Notes: a model not told the origin generated them from the sequence alone. A stretch of DNA of 27,500 bases from Neocallimastix lanati (nom. inval.) (GCA_016946835.1 JACVTC010000180.1:97501-125000); one strand, 5' to 3'. Shown: positions 12,615 through 23,887, counted from the stretch's first letter. Translations and numbers: made by a program.

Positions 12615-13021
12615 ATTTAATTTAAATAATATAATAATGTAATTATAATTATCAATACTATTATTGTTGTTAAACCAACAGAATGGACTATATTCAATAA
12701 TAATAAAAACCAATAATATTAATATAAAATATGTTAAAATACGAAATAAATAAATGTATGAACCAAGTGTGTTATGTTACGTAATAGAAATCAAATATAT
12801 AACAATAATTTAAGCATATAATACATAATATTAAATACATAATGATAATTCATTAAGTATACTGTTTTTTAAAAGATTATCTTTTTTATCTATTAATCCT
12901 TATTTTTTTTATACCAAACTATTTTAAAATAAAGATCTTATAGTATGAATTTTAAATTTTCAAAAATAATTAAATTCTCTATTCTAATCATTTATTAACT
13001 AATAAAAAAATTTAAAAAAAA

Positions 13022-13125
13022 AAAAATAAAAATTCAAAAATAAAAAATAAAAAAAAAAATAAAAATTCAAAAATAAAAAATAAAAAAAAAAATAAAAATT
13101 CAAAAATAAAAAATAAAAAAAAAAA
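13022..13125. repeat. 33-bp minisatellite, three copies
   Basis: An A-rich unit containing AAAAATTCAAAAAT recurs three times; the single C of each unit falls at 13035, 13068 and 13101, an exact 33-bp spacing. Confidence 0.85.
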
Positions 13126-13142
13126 AAAAATTAAAAATAAAA

Positions 13143-13143
13143 A

Positions 13144-13204
<61 letters not shown>
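13143..13204. repeat. (ATT)n trinucleotide microsatellite
   Basis: About 20 uninterrupted ATT units directly after the 33-bp minisatellite. Confidence 0.95.
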
Positions 13205-13944
13205 TATAGAAAATGTTTAATTATTTTGAAAATTTAATACTATTTGTTATTTATTTATTTATTTTTTTATAATTGTTATATTTATTATCTTTTTTTATCA
13301 TTACATATAAAAAGACCATGACCAATATCATATTATAGTTTAATATATTATTGAATATATATCCAATTTTATAAATACTAAAAATAAAAATATTTTTTAG
13401 AATGTATTATAATGAAAATATCAAATAAAAATATTTAAATTTTATATAATAATTAAATAGTTGAATTTAAATATAAAGTACAGATTGAATAAAATAAAAT
13501 AAATGGTTGAAATATAAATGTAAAGTTCGGATTAAAAAAAAAAAAAAAAATTAAAAAAATAAAAATTAAATAAAAAAAAATTTTTAATGATAACTATTAT
13601 TATTATTATCTAAGAAGTTATACAAAGAAAATTAAAAATATAAACTAATTTTATCAATTTTTTTCTCTCTTGTTTTTTTTTTTTCTTTTTTATGAATATA
13701 ATCATTTATATTTATTTTTAATAGCAAAACTATTATGTAGTTTTTTTTTTTTTTTTTGAAAAAAGCCAATTAAATCTTAGAAATTAAGATAAAAATTGAA
13801 TTATAATTTTTTTAAATATAGTTTAGATATTGAAAATATTATTATCATTATTATAAAGTATATAGTAATTAATATCAATTTATCTTAAATCTCATTTATA
13901 TATAGATGCAATAGCAATTGTTAGTTTAAAACTATTCATTTCTA

Positions 13945-15180
13945 TTGTAGGAGAATAGGTACAGGTGTAATCCTTTTAATTTGGCGAAAACCTCAGACGA
14001 CTATCTTGCTTCATATATTCCATTATCTTTAATAATAAAAATTAATTCAACATCGAGTGTTTTAATGCCTCTTGGAATATTTTTGTTTTTTACAATTTTC
14101 ATAACATTGTTTCAATATAAATTTTGTAATTTTTTTTTTTTTTTTTTTTTTTTACATCTTTCCATTTGTCCGCATTTTCTGAATTAATATCTTCTTCAAA
14201 AGTCTTCGGAATCCTTGTATTAACATTATTATTTCGTTTACAACTTTTCATTTTCCTCATTTGAATATGTTTTTCTCTTAAAATTTGATTTATTTAATGT
14301 AAGTGTTCTAGTTCTATCTTTCTTGATTTTTCTTTCTTTATTTGATTGATAATTTTTTCTTTTCTTATTCTGAATGTTTTTTTTTGTTTTTTTGTTTTTT
14401 TCTTTATAAATATTGTCATTATCGTTTATTTGTTATTCGATAGTTTTATTTTTCATAATTTTATAATTATTAAGGTTTGATTTAGATAAATTTTTATTGT
14501 TATTAAGATTTGAAATTTTTAATTTATACTTAATAAAACTTTTTTCACTTTATTTTTGTGATTTTTATACCCTTTATATTTTAATCATTATTTCTATTAA
14601 AAATTTCGTAATTTTTATAATTTCTGTTCTTTTCATGTAGAATTTTGGCATGAATTTCATTTGATGGAAATTTTATACTATCTTCAATATTTGAATTTTT
14701 GAATATTTCCTTTTAATTTTCAGTTAATTTTTGATCAGATTTTATTTCAATTTTTTTAGTAATTCTGGATTACATTATTATTATTTTTGGAATTTTGATC
14801 TTTATTAATTTTGATTTTCATTAATTTTGTCTTTATTAATTTTATCTTCATTAATTTTATCTTCATTAATTTCATCTAACATATTTTCATTATTGTAATC
14901 ATCCATTAAATATGTACTATCTTTAGGATTAATTTTGTTTTGGAGGAATTTATTCATTTCAAATCCGTTATAATAAATATATTAACTAAATTGGTGTTGA
15001 AAGTGCTATTTCCTCTTAATTTATTTATTTGAAGGATTTGAGGAATGAAAAATTGATGTGCCTTGCTAGCCTAATACACTTTCATTGAAGTACGCATCAC
15101 GAATGATAATTATTGATTTTGAAGTAATGTCCAGAACACTCTAACCAGGAGAGTCGGAAAATGCCTGGTTTTGTATTTTT
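13945..15180 (-). mobile_element. Decayed Ty1/copia retrotransposon, integrase C-term to RT N-term
   Basis: Remnant of the pol gene of a Ty1/copia LTR retrotransposon, read from high to low coordinates. Near 15070-15180 the reverse complement shows a copia integrase tail, with an IIRDAYFNES segment like the family's ISRDVxFxE. From about 14950 to 14250 follows the Lys/Asn/Asp-rich linker usual between integrase and reverse transcriptase, with repeated KINEDKINE-like units. At about 14220-13960 the start of the RT domain appears: PKTFEEDINSENADKWKDV, then NIPRGIKTLDV and KDNGIYEAR, and a degraded GxxLH piece where ARGFxQ is expected. Stops, frameshifts and a long A/T homopolymer interrupt the frame, so it is inactive. 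It ends abruptly near 13945, and no flanking LTR was identified. Base composition is richer in G and C than the surroundings. Confidence 0.8.
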
Positions 15181-15632
15181 TTTTAAATTTCCATGCTTGT
15201 ATCTACTAAGAAAAATTTTATTACATATATTATAATTTTTAAATATTATATATATATATATATATATATTTAAATAAATTTTTTTTTATGTGGTTAATAT
15301 TATTATCATTATTAATATTTATTTTATTAAATATATATACTTGATTCATCGGTTAATGTCAGATTTTATTTCTTGCTATTGTTGTATATAATAGATTTAT
15401 TTAATAATATATGAAAGAAAATTAAATTTCTATAATTGACATTGTTTTTGTAAAGAATTTATTGATTAAATCTTATATTTATTAAGAAAATTTTTCTTTT
15501 TTAAAGAAAATATATATATATATATATTGAAACTTAAATTTAAAATAAATATAATATTATTAAATATTATAAATAATATCAAGAAAAAAAATAATAAGCA
15601 ATATTATTTTATTAAATAATATTAATAAAAAA
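15181..15632. other. Intergenic spacer
   Basis: AT-rich stretch with an (AT)n run at 15248-15270 and another at 15510-15528, between the copia remnant and the subtilase pseudogene. It presumably held the pseudogene's promoter. No feature recognised. Confidence 0.5.
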
Positions 15633-16670
15633 ATGTATCGAGATATCTTAATATTCATTATAATTAGATTATTCAATTGTTTTGCTAATGTTTATGCTAT
15701 ATAATGATTATTATATCATTTCAATTTTAAGAAAGAAAAGTGATATTAATTATAATGATGTAAGTCATAAAATTCAAAATATTATTAATAAATTAGTTAA
15801 TGATAAAATGAATAATATCTATGATATAATTGATGATGATAAATATATCATTGTTTTTGAAAATGGACGCTTATATAAAAAATTGGAAGAGCTTGAAGCA
15901 AATTCATTAAGAAAGTGAAGTGAATCTAATAAAAAATTTAGATTTATTAACAAGAATAGACCACAAAAATTATTAAAACGTTCAACCACTTCTACTATTG
16001 ATTATATTCCAATAGAATCTAATCTTGTAAATCATATTTGTCCTGTCTTAAATTATTATACAGTCAAAGTTTATCTTTTAAAAGAAGTAGTGAAAAAAGT
16101 TAAAAAATTGAAAATTTTTATCAGAGTAATGAAATCCTTAAAGTTAAAAGAACAAAAATTCAAAGAAAAATATTATTCAGTTAAAGAGCAGACAGAGAGA
16201 AAATTATGCTAATTTCAATTATTGTAATGATTCTTCCCTTCTATGGATGATACTTCATATTTTGCACCACTTATTTCTGGTGTTGTATCTTTAATTATGT
16301 CAGAAAATCTAAACATTGATTATACCTATAAATTAATGAGAAGAGCTTTAATAAAATTATCATTAAAAAATATTCTTTGAAGTGTTCTATAAGATTTCAA
16401 AGAAAATTTTTAAAGATAATATCAAATAGATTCCTCAATAATGGTAAAAAAAAATAGTATATTCTCCTAGAAAAACTTACAATGGTTGGGGTATGTTATC
16501 CCATAATTTGAAATGTTCAAAAAAGAACTGTTCAAAGGACGGTGATTGTACTATGATATCTGAATTATGTCATATTGATGATGGTTGTCAAGCTGAATTT
16601 GATATGAATATAATTTTATTTCAAAGTGAAATAATAATATTATTATTATTATTAATATTAATAAACTAAG
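15633..16670 (+). pseudogene. Subtilase pseudogene, catalytic core deleted
   Basis: Broken paralogue of the intact subtilase at 19742. From ATG 15633 a signal-peptide-like stretch runs to a stop. A one-base frameshift near 15697-15703 moves to the frame carrying the propeptide (NDYYIISILRKKS, then KLVNDKMNNIYDII). A TGA at 15916 interrupts it, but similarity continues in the same frame through KFRFINKNRP and SNLVNHICPVLNYYTVKVYL to about 16110-16200. The following catalytic region is missing: similarity resumes near 16239 at the serine region (DTSYFAPLISG, matching GTSFSTPIVSG of the intact copy) and LIMSEN. It then runs through further frame breaks to a degraded Cys-rich C-terminus (DGCQAEF) near 16590. 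About 290 residues, including the catalytic Asp and His, are gone. Confidence 0.88.
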
Positions 16671-16781
16671 TAATAAAAAATATATAAATCTTAATAAATA
16701 AATTAATCATAATACAGATATGCAAAAATATTAAATAATAAAAATATAAAATATAAAATTAATAATATATAAATTTGAAAA

Positions 16782-16822
<41 letters not shown>

Positions 16823-18403
16823 TTAAATTTTAATAAAGATTATGTAATAAAAAATTTTTTTTAATAATTATTGTTTTTAATTATTCAATATATTTTAATT
16901 ATATATTGTGTTTATATCAATAATAAAAATTATATTTTAATACAATATATTAAAAATTAATATTATTAATAATGTAATTAAACTTTAATATCAATAAAAA
17001 AAAAAAAAATACTATTAATATATTTTATTTGTTTATATAATAATACTAATTAATATTAAAAATTTTTTTTATTAATAATATAATCCATATTTGAGGTTTT
17101 ATTTATTAATAAACAAATTTAATATATTATGCTTTTTATGAATAATGAATTAAATGATGTTCTTATATAATTATTATTATTATATTAAGAAATATAAATA
17201 ATTAACAGAACAGAATGTTCTTTACGACTTTATTTTTTTTTAAAAAAAAATATATATTTTACATAAAATACGTACATTCTTTATTTCTGTATAAAGTACA
17301 ATTTATTTAACATATTTAAAGTTTTAAAAAAATAAAAATAATATAAAAAAAAAAAAAAAAGGTCTATTTAATCTTGATATATATTTTATCATATTATCTT
17401 ATTTTTTCTATATATTAATTTATTTTATCATTGAATTTATAATTCCGTAAATTCTATATAAAATATTAATTAGTTATTTTTTAAAAAATGCTTTAAATGC
17501 TTTTATATAAATTTCTTTTTTATCTTTTGTCAAATAATACTTTATTTTTATACAGTTAATTTATTTAATAGTAAAAACCTTGAATAATAAAATGAATATA
17601 TCAAAAAAAGCATTTGTTATATATATTATATGTTAATAGTATATAAATATATAATTAATATTTAAATTTAAAAAAAAAAAAAAAAATAGTTTATTTCTTT
17701 ATTTATTGTATATAAATTTTTTGAATTATCAAATCAATCAAATTTTAAAGTGAAAAAATTTATCTTATTATTATATGTTTAAATACTGATTTTATATAAA
17801 TAAATAAATTATTATAATTATAAATTTTATTTTGTTTATTTATTTATTTATTTTATTATTTTTTTTTTTGGATAAAAAAAATCATAATTCATAATTTTTT
17901 GATAAATATATCATATATCTTATATAAACTATAATTAAATAAAAGAATTTTATTTATTAATTTTTATAATTATATCAAATATAACATTATTATATCAAAA
18001 AAATTATTAATTTTTTTTTATTGAAAAAATAAAGGAAATATAAATAATAAAAATTTAAATTAGATAAAAATATTAATGAATAATCATTTTTCACTTTCTT
18101 TTAATTGAATATTGAATATAAAGAAAAGTTCAACATATATAATTATATATATTATATAGTTAAAGATGTTTTAATTCTTTCTTATAAAAAAAAATAATAA
18201 AATAAAAAAAAGCATGTATACATATCAATTAAATTTATAACTTATAAAAAATATAATATAACCTTAACTATTTAGCTTTTAAAATAATATTCAAAAAAAA
18301 AAATAAAAGTCAATTTATAATAATTATTAATGCTTGTGTAACAATAGGATAAGAAAAGAATTCTGAATATTTTATATTTTTATATATTATATTTAACTAT
18401 ACA

Positions 18404-18523
18404 GATAATGCATTGACATATATATGATTATAACTGAATGTATATAATATATTATTGTTTATATAATCATTGATTAATATAATATTAAATATATATTTAA
18501 TGTATAAAGATTGATGCATTATC
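18404..18523. repeat. Nested inverted repeats
   Basis: GATAATGCAT at 18404-18413 is mirrored by ATGCATTATC at 18514-18523. Inside it, ATGATTATA at 18424-18432 is mirrored by TATAATCAT at 18462-18470. Both pairs are perfect. It could be a hairpin/cruciform or a relic of a small inverted-repeat element. Confidence 0.6.
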
Positions 18524-18878
18524 TACAGTATAATATAAATAATATAGAATATAAATTATTGTATAGATATTAATATATGTTTAATAAATAAATTGAAAAC
18601 TTTTATTTTACAAAGGCTGAAAAACTATGTTTGAAATAATATTTAATTAAATATTTGTTTATTATTACATTATAAAAAGTTAATTGTTATTAACTGTTTT
18701 TATTTTATTATTACTTATAATTAAATTAAAAAATAAAAATCAATTAAAAAGGTTTTTATTTATAATTATAAAAATTATATTTAAATTAATTTATTATTTC
18801 ATCCCAATTTAAGTAAATATTTATATTATTTTATTTTTATACTTAACTATTTATTTTATTTTTATTTATTTTATTTAT

Positions 18879-19010
18879 ATATTTATTTATTTATTTTATT
18901 TTATTTTATTTTATTTTATTTTATTTATTTTATTTTATTTTATTTATTTTATTATATATATATATTTATTTATTTTATTTTATTTTATTTTATTTTATTT
19001 TATTTATATA
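18879..19010. repeat. (TTTTA)n block with TTTA slips
   Basis: Runs of TTTTA units interspersed with TTTA and ATATAT steps, the same unit as the array at 3017-3266 but less pure. Confidence 0.88.
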
Positions 19011-19110
19011 TTTATATTATTTTCATATTTTTTATTATTAATTATTTTTAAATATTATAATTTATTATTGAATTTTAAATATAAAATTACATATATATAA
19101 TTTAATTAAA

Positions 19111-19190
19111 TTTATGATTGGAGGAATATTTACAGAGGTTCTGGCTTCTGATAGCCTTTCATACAATTTTTATAAGGGTATTCTGTATTT
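19111..19190. ncRNA. Candidate structured RNA or conserved element (weak)
   Basis: An 80-base island noticeably richer in G and C than anything else within 3 kb, without coding character. A perfect closing pair, TACAGA (19131-19136) with TCTGTA (19182-19187), encloses a GGCT(19143-19146)/AGCC(19153-19156) hairpin. A TATGATT word (19113-19119) upstream and a CTGA (19148-19151) loosely recall snoRNA C and D boxes, but the terminal arrangement is not right for a confident snoRNA. It could equally be an old element fragment or a regulatory site about 0.6 kb upstream of the intact subtilase. Confidence 0.2.
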
Positions 19191-19741
19191 TACATATATA
19201 TATATATATTTTTTTTTTTACTATTTTAAAACATTACCAAATCTGTATTAAATAAAAGAAACTCTCAATAAATTTTATAATAAATTTTATATAAAGTTTT
19301 TTAACATTTAATATATTTCTACAAAAAAAATTTTTTTTATTTATTTATTAAATTAAATTACACATATAATATATTAATAAAATAAAAATAAATTATATTT
19401 TTTATATAATATATATACTATTATATGTGTTATTTTTAATGTTTGAATTTTATATATTAATTTTTATATATATTATATAAAAAATATATATTTTTTATTA
19501 AAATAATTATAATTGGATCATACATAAATAATTTATAACTCAAAATATATAATATTAATATATGAATAAATAATTTATTGATATGGATTGATAAATTTTT
19601 TAGTTTAAAAAAATTTTTTTTATTCTTTTTTTTTTTTTTTTTCAAATTTAATATTTATAATTATTTTTATTTTATAATATTTTTTAATATTTTTATAAAA
19701 ATAAATAATAATAATAATAAAACAATAAATAAATAAATAAA

Positions 19742-21703
19742 ATGAAAAAACAACTATTGCTTTCAGTTTTATTTGCTCTAATAGGGTTATTTATTGATAA
19801 TGTCAAAACTGAAAATGCTTATTATATAGTATCTATTAGAAGAAATGAAACAGATAAAAGTTATGATAATGAAACAGGATGTGTTCAATCAGCAATTGAT
19901 GAATTAGTCAATGAAAGAATGAATGATATTTACAATATCATTAGAAATAACCAAGATACATATATTTTAAAAGATGGACTTATAGATGAAAAATTAGATG
20001 AATTTGAAACAATACCAGTACTTGTAAAAAAAAGAGATGATAATGTTGAAGAAAGCGATGACGAAACAAAAATTGAAGATGAAATTGAAGAACCAGAAAA
20101 ATTGGTATTTAATTTTGTTAATAAAAACAGACCTTCAAGAAATGTTCAATCAAGTAATGTAAATAAAAATACAAATTATGTTTCAATCGAATCCAAATTA
20201 ATAAGTCATATTTGTCCAATTTCAAATTATTATGCAATTAAAGTTTATCTTTCTGATGATATTATTGACAAAGTTAAAAATTTAGATAATATCATTAGTT
20301 GTCGAAAATCATCAAAGCTTGAAAAACCAACATATAAAATAACACATAATGGATTAAAAAAATTTAATTCTAATCCATTAGATAAAAGAGCTTCTTCAGA
20401 TACATATTATGATATTGACTATATTAAAAAGGAAACTGGTTGGTCTGATGTAAGTGTTCAAAAATACGCTGAGGAACATTTAGCTCTGTTATCTCAAAAT
20501 AAATATAACGATGATCTTGTTAACAGATTTGATGACAATTACTATTATCCAAGTTCAGCTGGAAAAGGTATTGATATATATCTTATCGATGAAGGTATTA
20601 CCGTTAATCATGAAGAATTCGATACTTATAAAGGGAAGTCCTATGAACGTACTGTTACTTGTGATGCTATTGTAGAAGATGGTAATATTAATGTAACTAA
20701 AGGTGACAGTAAGAAAAAATGTAGTATTGGTGGTTATCAAGAACATGGTACTATTGTTGCTTCTGTAGCTGCAGGTGTTAATTTTGGTGTTGCTAAAAAA
20801 GCAAATATTCATATGTTAGCTACTGATTTCTATGATTATGATTTCACTGCAGCTTTAGATTACATTAAAACACATGGAATACCCCACAAAACAATTATTA
20901 GTGTTTCACGAAATGGCGTCTCATTTCTTAATAGGGATATTCAAAATAAGATTAATGAAATGGTTGATGCTGGTTTCCTTATTTTTGCATCTTCAGGTAA
21001 TGAAGGTGAAGACGCATGCGATGATGAATATGTAAATAAGTTTGCAGGTTACAAAAATGTTATTACTGTTGGTGCTTCTGCCGATGGTTTTTCACTTGAT
21101 GATGCCTATAGGGCAGCTTATTACTCTAACTTTGGTAAATGCATTGACCTTCATGCACCAGGTGCTGTAGAAGGTGCAGATTTTGATGGTTGTTCATCCT
21201 CTCTTTCAAAAATTTGTTCAAATTCTTGCATTTCTGAAGGTACCTCCTTTTCTACACCAATTGTGTCTGGCATTGCAGCATTAATTATGTCAGAAAATTC
21301 AGGAACTAAATATAATTATAAAAGTATGTTAAAGACTTTAATAGATATGTCTGTTAAAAATGCCCTTACTAATTTAGGATCTAACGATACACCAAATAGA
21401 TTAGCTAATAATGGTAAGCATATTGTATATTCATCAGATAAGAATTATGAAGGATGTGGTATATTAGCTGGTAATTCCAAATGTTCAAGTGGATGTTGTT
21501 CAATTGACGGTTATTGTATTAATCCAAATAAGGATAGTAAGGGCCTATGTAAGATTAGTAATGGATGTCAATCTGAATTTGGAACATGTGGTTCATCCAG
21601 TACTATTGTTTCACCGATTGATTCTTATGGTATGACTTTAGATAGCTTTAACAAAGCTATGAAAACATCATCTACTTTTGAATCTACCTTTTTATCCTAT
21701 TAA
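19742..21703 (+). CDS. Secreted subtilisin-like serine protease (S8) with hevein-like C-terminus
   Basis: Predicted extracellular or wall-bound endopeptidase, one exon, 653 residues. A signal peptide (about 1-23) is followed by a two-part propeptide: YYIVSIRRNE at 27-36, and an I9-like half AIKVYLSDDIIDKVK at 165-179. The propeptide probably ends at the dibasic LDKR (213-216). The S8 catalytic domain spans about 270-545: Asp283 in IYLIDEGI, His335 in QEHGTIVAS, oxyanion Asn420 in ASSGNEG and Ser502 in GTSFSTP. All key residues are present, so it should be active. Residues 572-616 hold eight cysteines in a hevein/CBM18-like order, with the adjacent pair C585-C586 in GCCSIDGYC, suggesting binding to chitin. 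A Ser/Thr-rich tail follows. A broken paralogue lies upstream and a propeptide-only paralogue downstream on the same strand. An antisense frame at 20555-20812 is a shadow. Confidence 0.93.
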   Translation: MKKQLLLSVLFALIGLFIDNVKTENAYYIVSIRRNETDKSYDNETGCVQSAIDELVNERMNDIYNIIRNNQDTYILKDGLIDEKLDEFETIPVLVKKRDDNVEESDDETKIEDEIEEPEKLVFNFVNKNRPSRNVQSSNVNKNTNYVSIESKLISHICPISNYYAIKVYLSDDIIDKVKNLDNIISCRKSSKLEKPTYKITHNGLKKFNSNPLDKRASSDTYYDIDYIKKETGWSDVSVQKYAEEHLALLSQNKYNDDLVNRFDDNYYYPSSAGKGIDIYLIDEGITVNHEEFDTYKGKSYERTVTCDAIVEDGNINVTKGDSKKKCSIGGYQEHGTIVASVAAGVNFGVAKKANIHMLATDFYDYDFTAALDYIKTHGIPHKTIISVSRNGVSFLNRDIQNKINEMVDAGFLIFASSGNEGEDACDDEYVNKFAGYKNVITVGASADGFSLDDAYRAAYYSNFGKCIDLHAPGAVEGADFDGCSSSLSKICSNSCISEGTSFSTPIVSGIAALIMSENSGTKYNYKSMLKTLIDMSVKNALTNLGSNDTPNRLANNGKHIVYSSDKNYEGCGILAGNSKCSSGCCSIDGYCINPNKDSKGLCKISNGCQSEFGTCGSSSTIVSPIDSYGMTLDSFNKAMKTSSTFESTFLSY

Positions 21704-22614
21704 TTTTATTAGTTTTTAAATACTATTATAATATATTATTAAAAAAAAATTAAATTAAAAATAGATAAATATAAATTTCTTATATTTATTGTTTTTATTT
21801 ATTATATATAATTAATTCAAAATCTATTATAATATAATTAATAAAATCAACAATTATAATATCATAGTATATATAACATCTATTAAATTATTAATTTGGT
21901 AAAAATATATTTATTAATATATATTTAATATCTTTTTTTAAGTTTTCACATTGAAAATTAAAATTTTAAACCACATAACACAATCCATGGTAAATATAAA
22001 AAATAAAAAATAAAAATAAAAATAAAAATAAAAAAAAAATTATTATCAACATTAAAAAAAAAAAAAAAAATTATATATAATATATATTTAGACGTTTATA
22101 ACATAATTAAAAAATATTAAAATAATTTATTTCATATTATTCATATTAATATAGTTATATTTAATTTTATTTTAAAAACCATTGTTATAATATTAATTAA
22201 TTAGTATATTTTATATAAATATTATTTTTTTATTATTTTTTTTTTTTTATTTATTTTTATTATATCTTAAGCATAAGTGAATTATGTAATTTTTTAACAT
22301 TTCATAATATTACTAAAAAAAAAAAAAATAAAATAAAATAATAAAATCATAATATTATATATATATATAAAAGTATAGATTTATAGTTTTTTTTTTTTTT
22401 TTTTATTTTGTCTTGTTTTTTTCACTTATAAAAATTGAAAATATAGAAATATAGTTAAATTCTATATTATATAATACATTTAAATTGTGTAACAATAAAT
22501 AAATCAAAGGAAAAAAAAAAACGTAAATCCTTATGTTATTGTACATTTTTTTTAAAAAAAAAACAAATGATAATAATATACATATTTTATAATAGTTTTT
22601 ATATTTTGATTTTA

Positions 22615-22645
<31 letters not shown>

Positions 22646-22788
22646 GTATTACAATATTAATTAATTAAAACTTATTTCAATATATAAAATATTAAATTTA
22701 AAAATATATATAAAAATAATTATTAATAAAAAATAAATTTTAAATTAAATAGAAATATAAAATTCATATAAAAAAAAAATAAAAACAA
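21704..22788. other. Intergenic, no gene seen
   Basis: AT-rich DNA with A/T homopolymers, an (AT)n tract at 22614-22636 and (AAAAAT)n-like slips near 22000-22040. It must include the terminator of the subtilase gene and the promoter of the propeptide-only gene, but neither can be pinpointed. No trace of a catalytic domain was found here. Confidence 0.6.
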
Positions 22789-23370
22789 ATGAAAAGTAAA
22801 AGTAAAATTTTAGGTTTATTATTTTTATTAAGCGTATTAATTAAAATGGTTTGTTCTGAAAATTGTAATTATATTATTTCTATTAGAAGAAACGAAAGTG
22901 ATAATAATTATGATGATGAAACAGAGGAAATTCAGAGTATTATCAATGCATTAGTTAATGATAGAATGAATGAAATTTATCACATTATATATAATAATAA
23001 AGATTCATATATTTTAAAGGATGGAACAATGGATAAAAATTTAAAAGAACTTGAATCCTTTCCTGCTGATGAACATATAAATGGTAATAAAAGATTTCAA
23101 TTTATTGATAAAAATAGGTCAAAAAACAATTCAAATATAATATTAAAATCAAACATTGAATATATTCCAATTGAGTCAAAATTAATCAATCATATATGCC
23201 CAATTTTAAATTATTATACTATAAGAGCATATCTTTCAGATAGTATAGTTGATAAAGTAAAACAATTACCAAACGTAATTGATTGTCAAAAATCTCAAAG
23301 AATTGAAAGACCAAAAATTCCAAAGAGATTTCCAACTCCCATTAACAAAAAATCTTTATATGAATTATAA
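22789..23370 (+). CDS. Stand-alone secreted subtilase propeptide (I9-like), paralogue of the neighbour
   Basis: A 193-residue protein matching only the signal peptide plus propeptide of the subtilase 1 kb upstream. The signal peptide is hydrophobic at 7-20 (ILGLLFLLSVLIKM), ending near VCSEN. The first propeptide block reads YIISIRRNESD, then ALVNDRMNEIYHII, then DSYILKDGTMDKNL. The second block reads IESKLINHICPILNYYTIRAYLSD, continuing to VDKVKQLPNVIDCQKS. The acidic linker of the intact protein (about 98-118) is mostly absent. The frame ends in a clean TAA after KKSLYEL, and the next 800 bp show no protease sequence in any frame. The ORF has no internal stop or frameshift, unlike the pseudogene at 15633. 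Two readings: a recently truncated dead copy, or a selected free propeptide acting as inhibitor/chaperone, as known for I9-type inhibitors of fungi. Function is inference. Confidence 0.75.
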   Translation: MKSKSKILGLLFLLSVLIKMVCSENCNYIISIRRNESDNNYDDETEEIQSIINALVNDRMNEIYHIIYNNKDSYILKDGTMDKNLKELESFPADEHINGNKRFQFIDKNRSKNNSNIILKSNIEYIPIESKLINHICPILNYYTIRAYLSDSIVDKVKQLPNVIDCQKSQRIERPKIPKRFPTPINKKSLYEL

Positions 23371-23887
23371 AATTCATTTATAAATTAAAATTTTTTATAA
23401 TATTTTGATGTAATTTATTAAAAGAAATCAATTATTTTATATTATAAATTATTTATAATAACCAATTATCTAGTTTGTTATTAATTAACATGAGTACTTT
23501 TTTTTTTATAGAATTTCTATAAAAAAAAAAAAATTCCCAATATTTTAATACAAAATATATGTGTGTTAAATGATTCTTTTTTACCTATTATTATAGTGAT
23601 AATAATATTTATTTTAATAATTTGAAATTATTATAAATAGAAATACATAAAAATAAATAAAGATAAAAAATAAAAAAATATCTATTGAATTAAAATTAAT
23701 CTTTTTTAATCTTTTGTTTTCTTTTAAAGTTGCCATGCTATAAAGAAAAAATTATATTCATTTTTTTTTTTATAATAAATATTGATTTATTAGATAATTT
23801 AAAAAATAAAGATTTTAATTTTATACTCAATTATAATTGATTATTAATAATTATTAAAAATTATTTTTATTAACTATTTATTATTCA

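Larger units (their letters stand above)
12615..13944. other. Intergenic, no gene seen
   Basis: AT-rich DNA between copy 2 of the HbrB-like gene and the first copia remnant. It holds a 33-bp tandem repeat at 13022-13125 and an (ATT)n array at 13143-13204. Nothing resembling a tRNA or protein-coding segment was recognised. Confidence 0.65.
16671..19741. other. 3-kb AT-rich intergenic region
   Basis: No protein-coding signal. It holds nested inverted repeats at 18404-18523, a (TTTTA)n/(TTTA)n block at 18879-19010, and a short GC-richer island at 19111-19190 that can fold. The rest is A/T tracts. The Lys/Asn-rich frame on the minus strand at 19457-19645 is low-complexity and not supported as a gene. 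Confidence 0.65.

Noticed and set aside
13981-14187. 68-residue plus-strand frame
   Set aside because: Antisense of the copia RT remnant, ending in a homopolymer; the meaningful reading is on the minus strand.
15682-15918. 78-residue frame as an independent small gene
   Set aside because: It is the propeptide part of the subtilase pseudogene; similarity continues past its stop and precedes its ATG in another frame.
19111-19190. Spliceosomal snRNA or tRNA
   Set aside because: None of the U1-U6 signature sequences I know and no cloverleaf or B-box; kept only as a weak structured candidate.
19457-19645. 62-residue Lys/Asn/Ile frame on the minus strand
   Set aside because: Low-complexity AT translation directly upstream of the subtilase gene; no motif.
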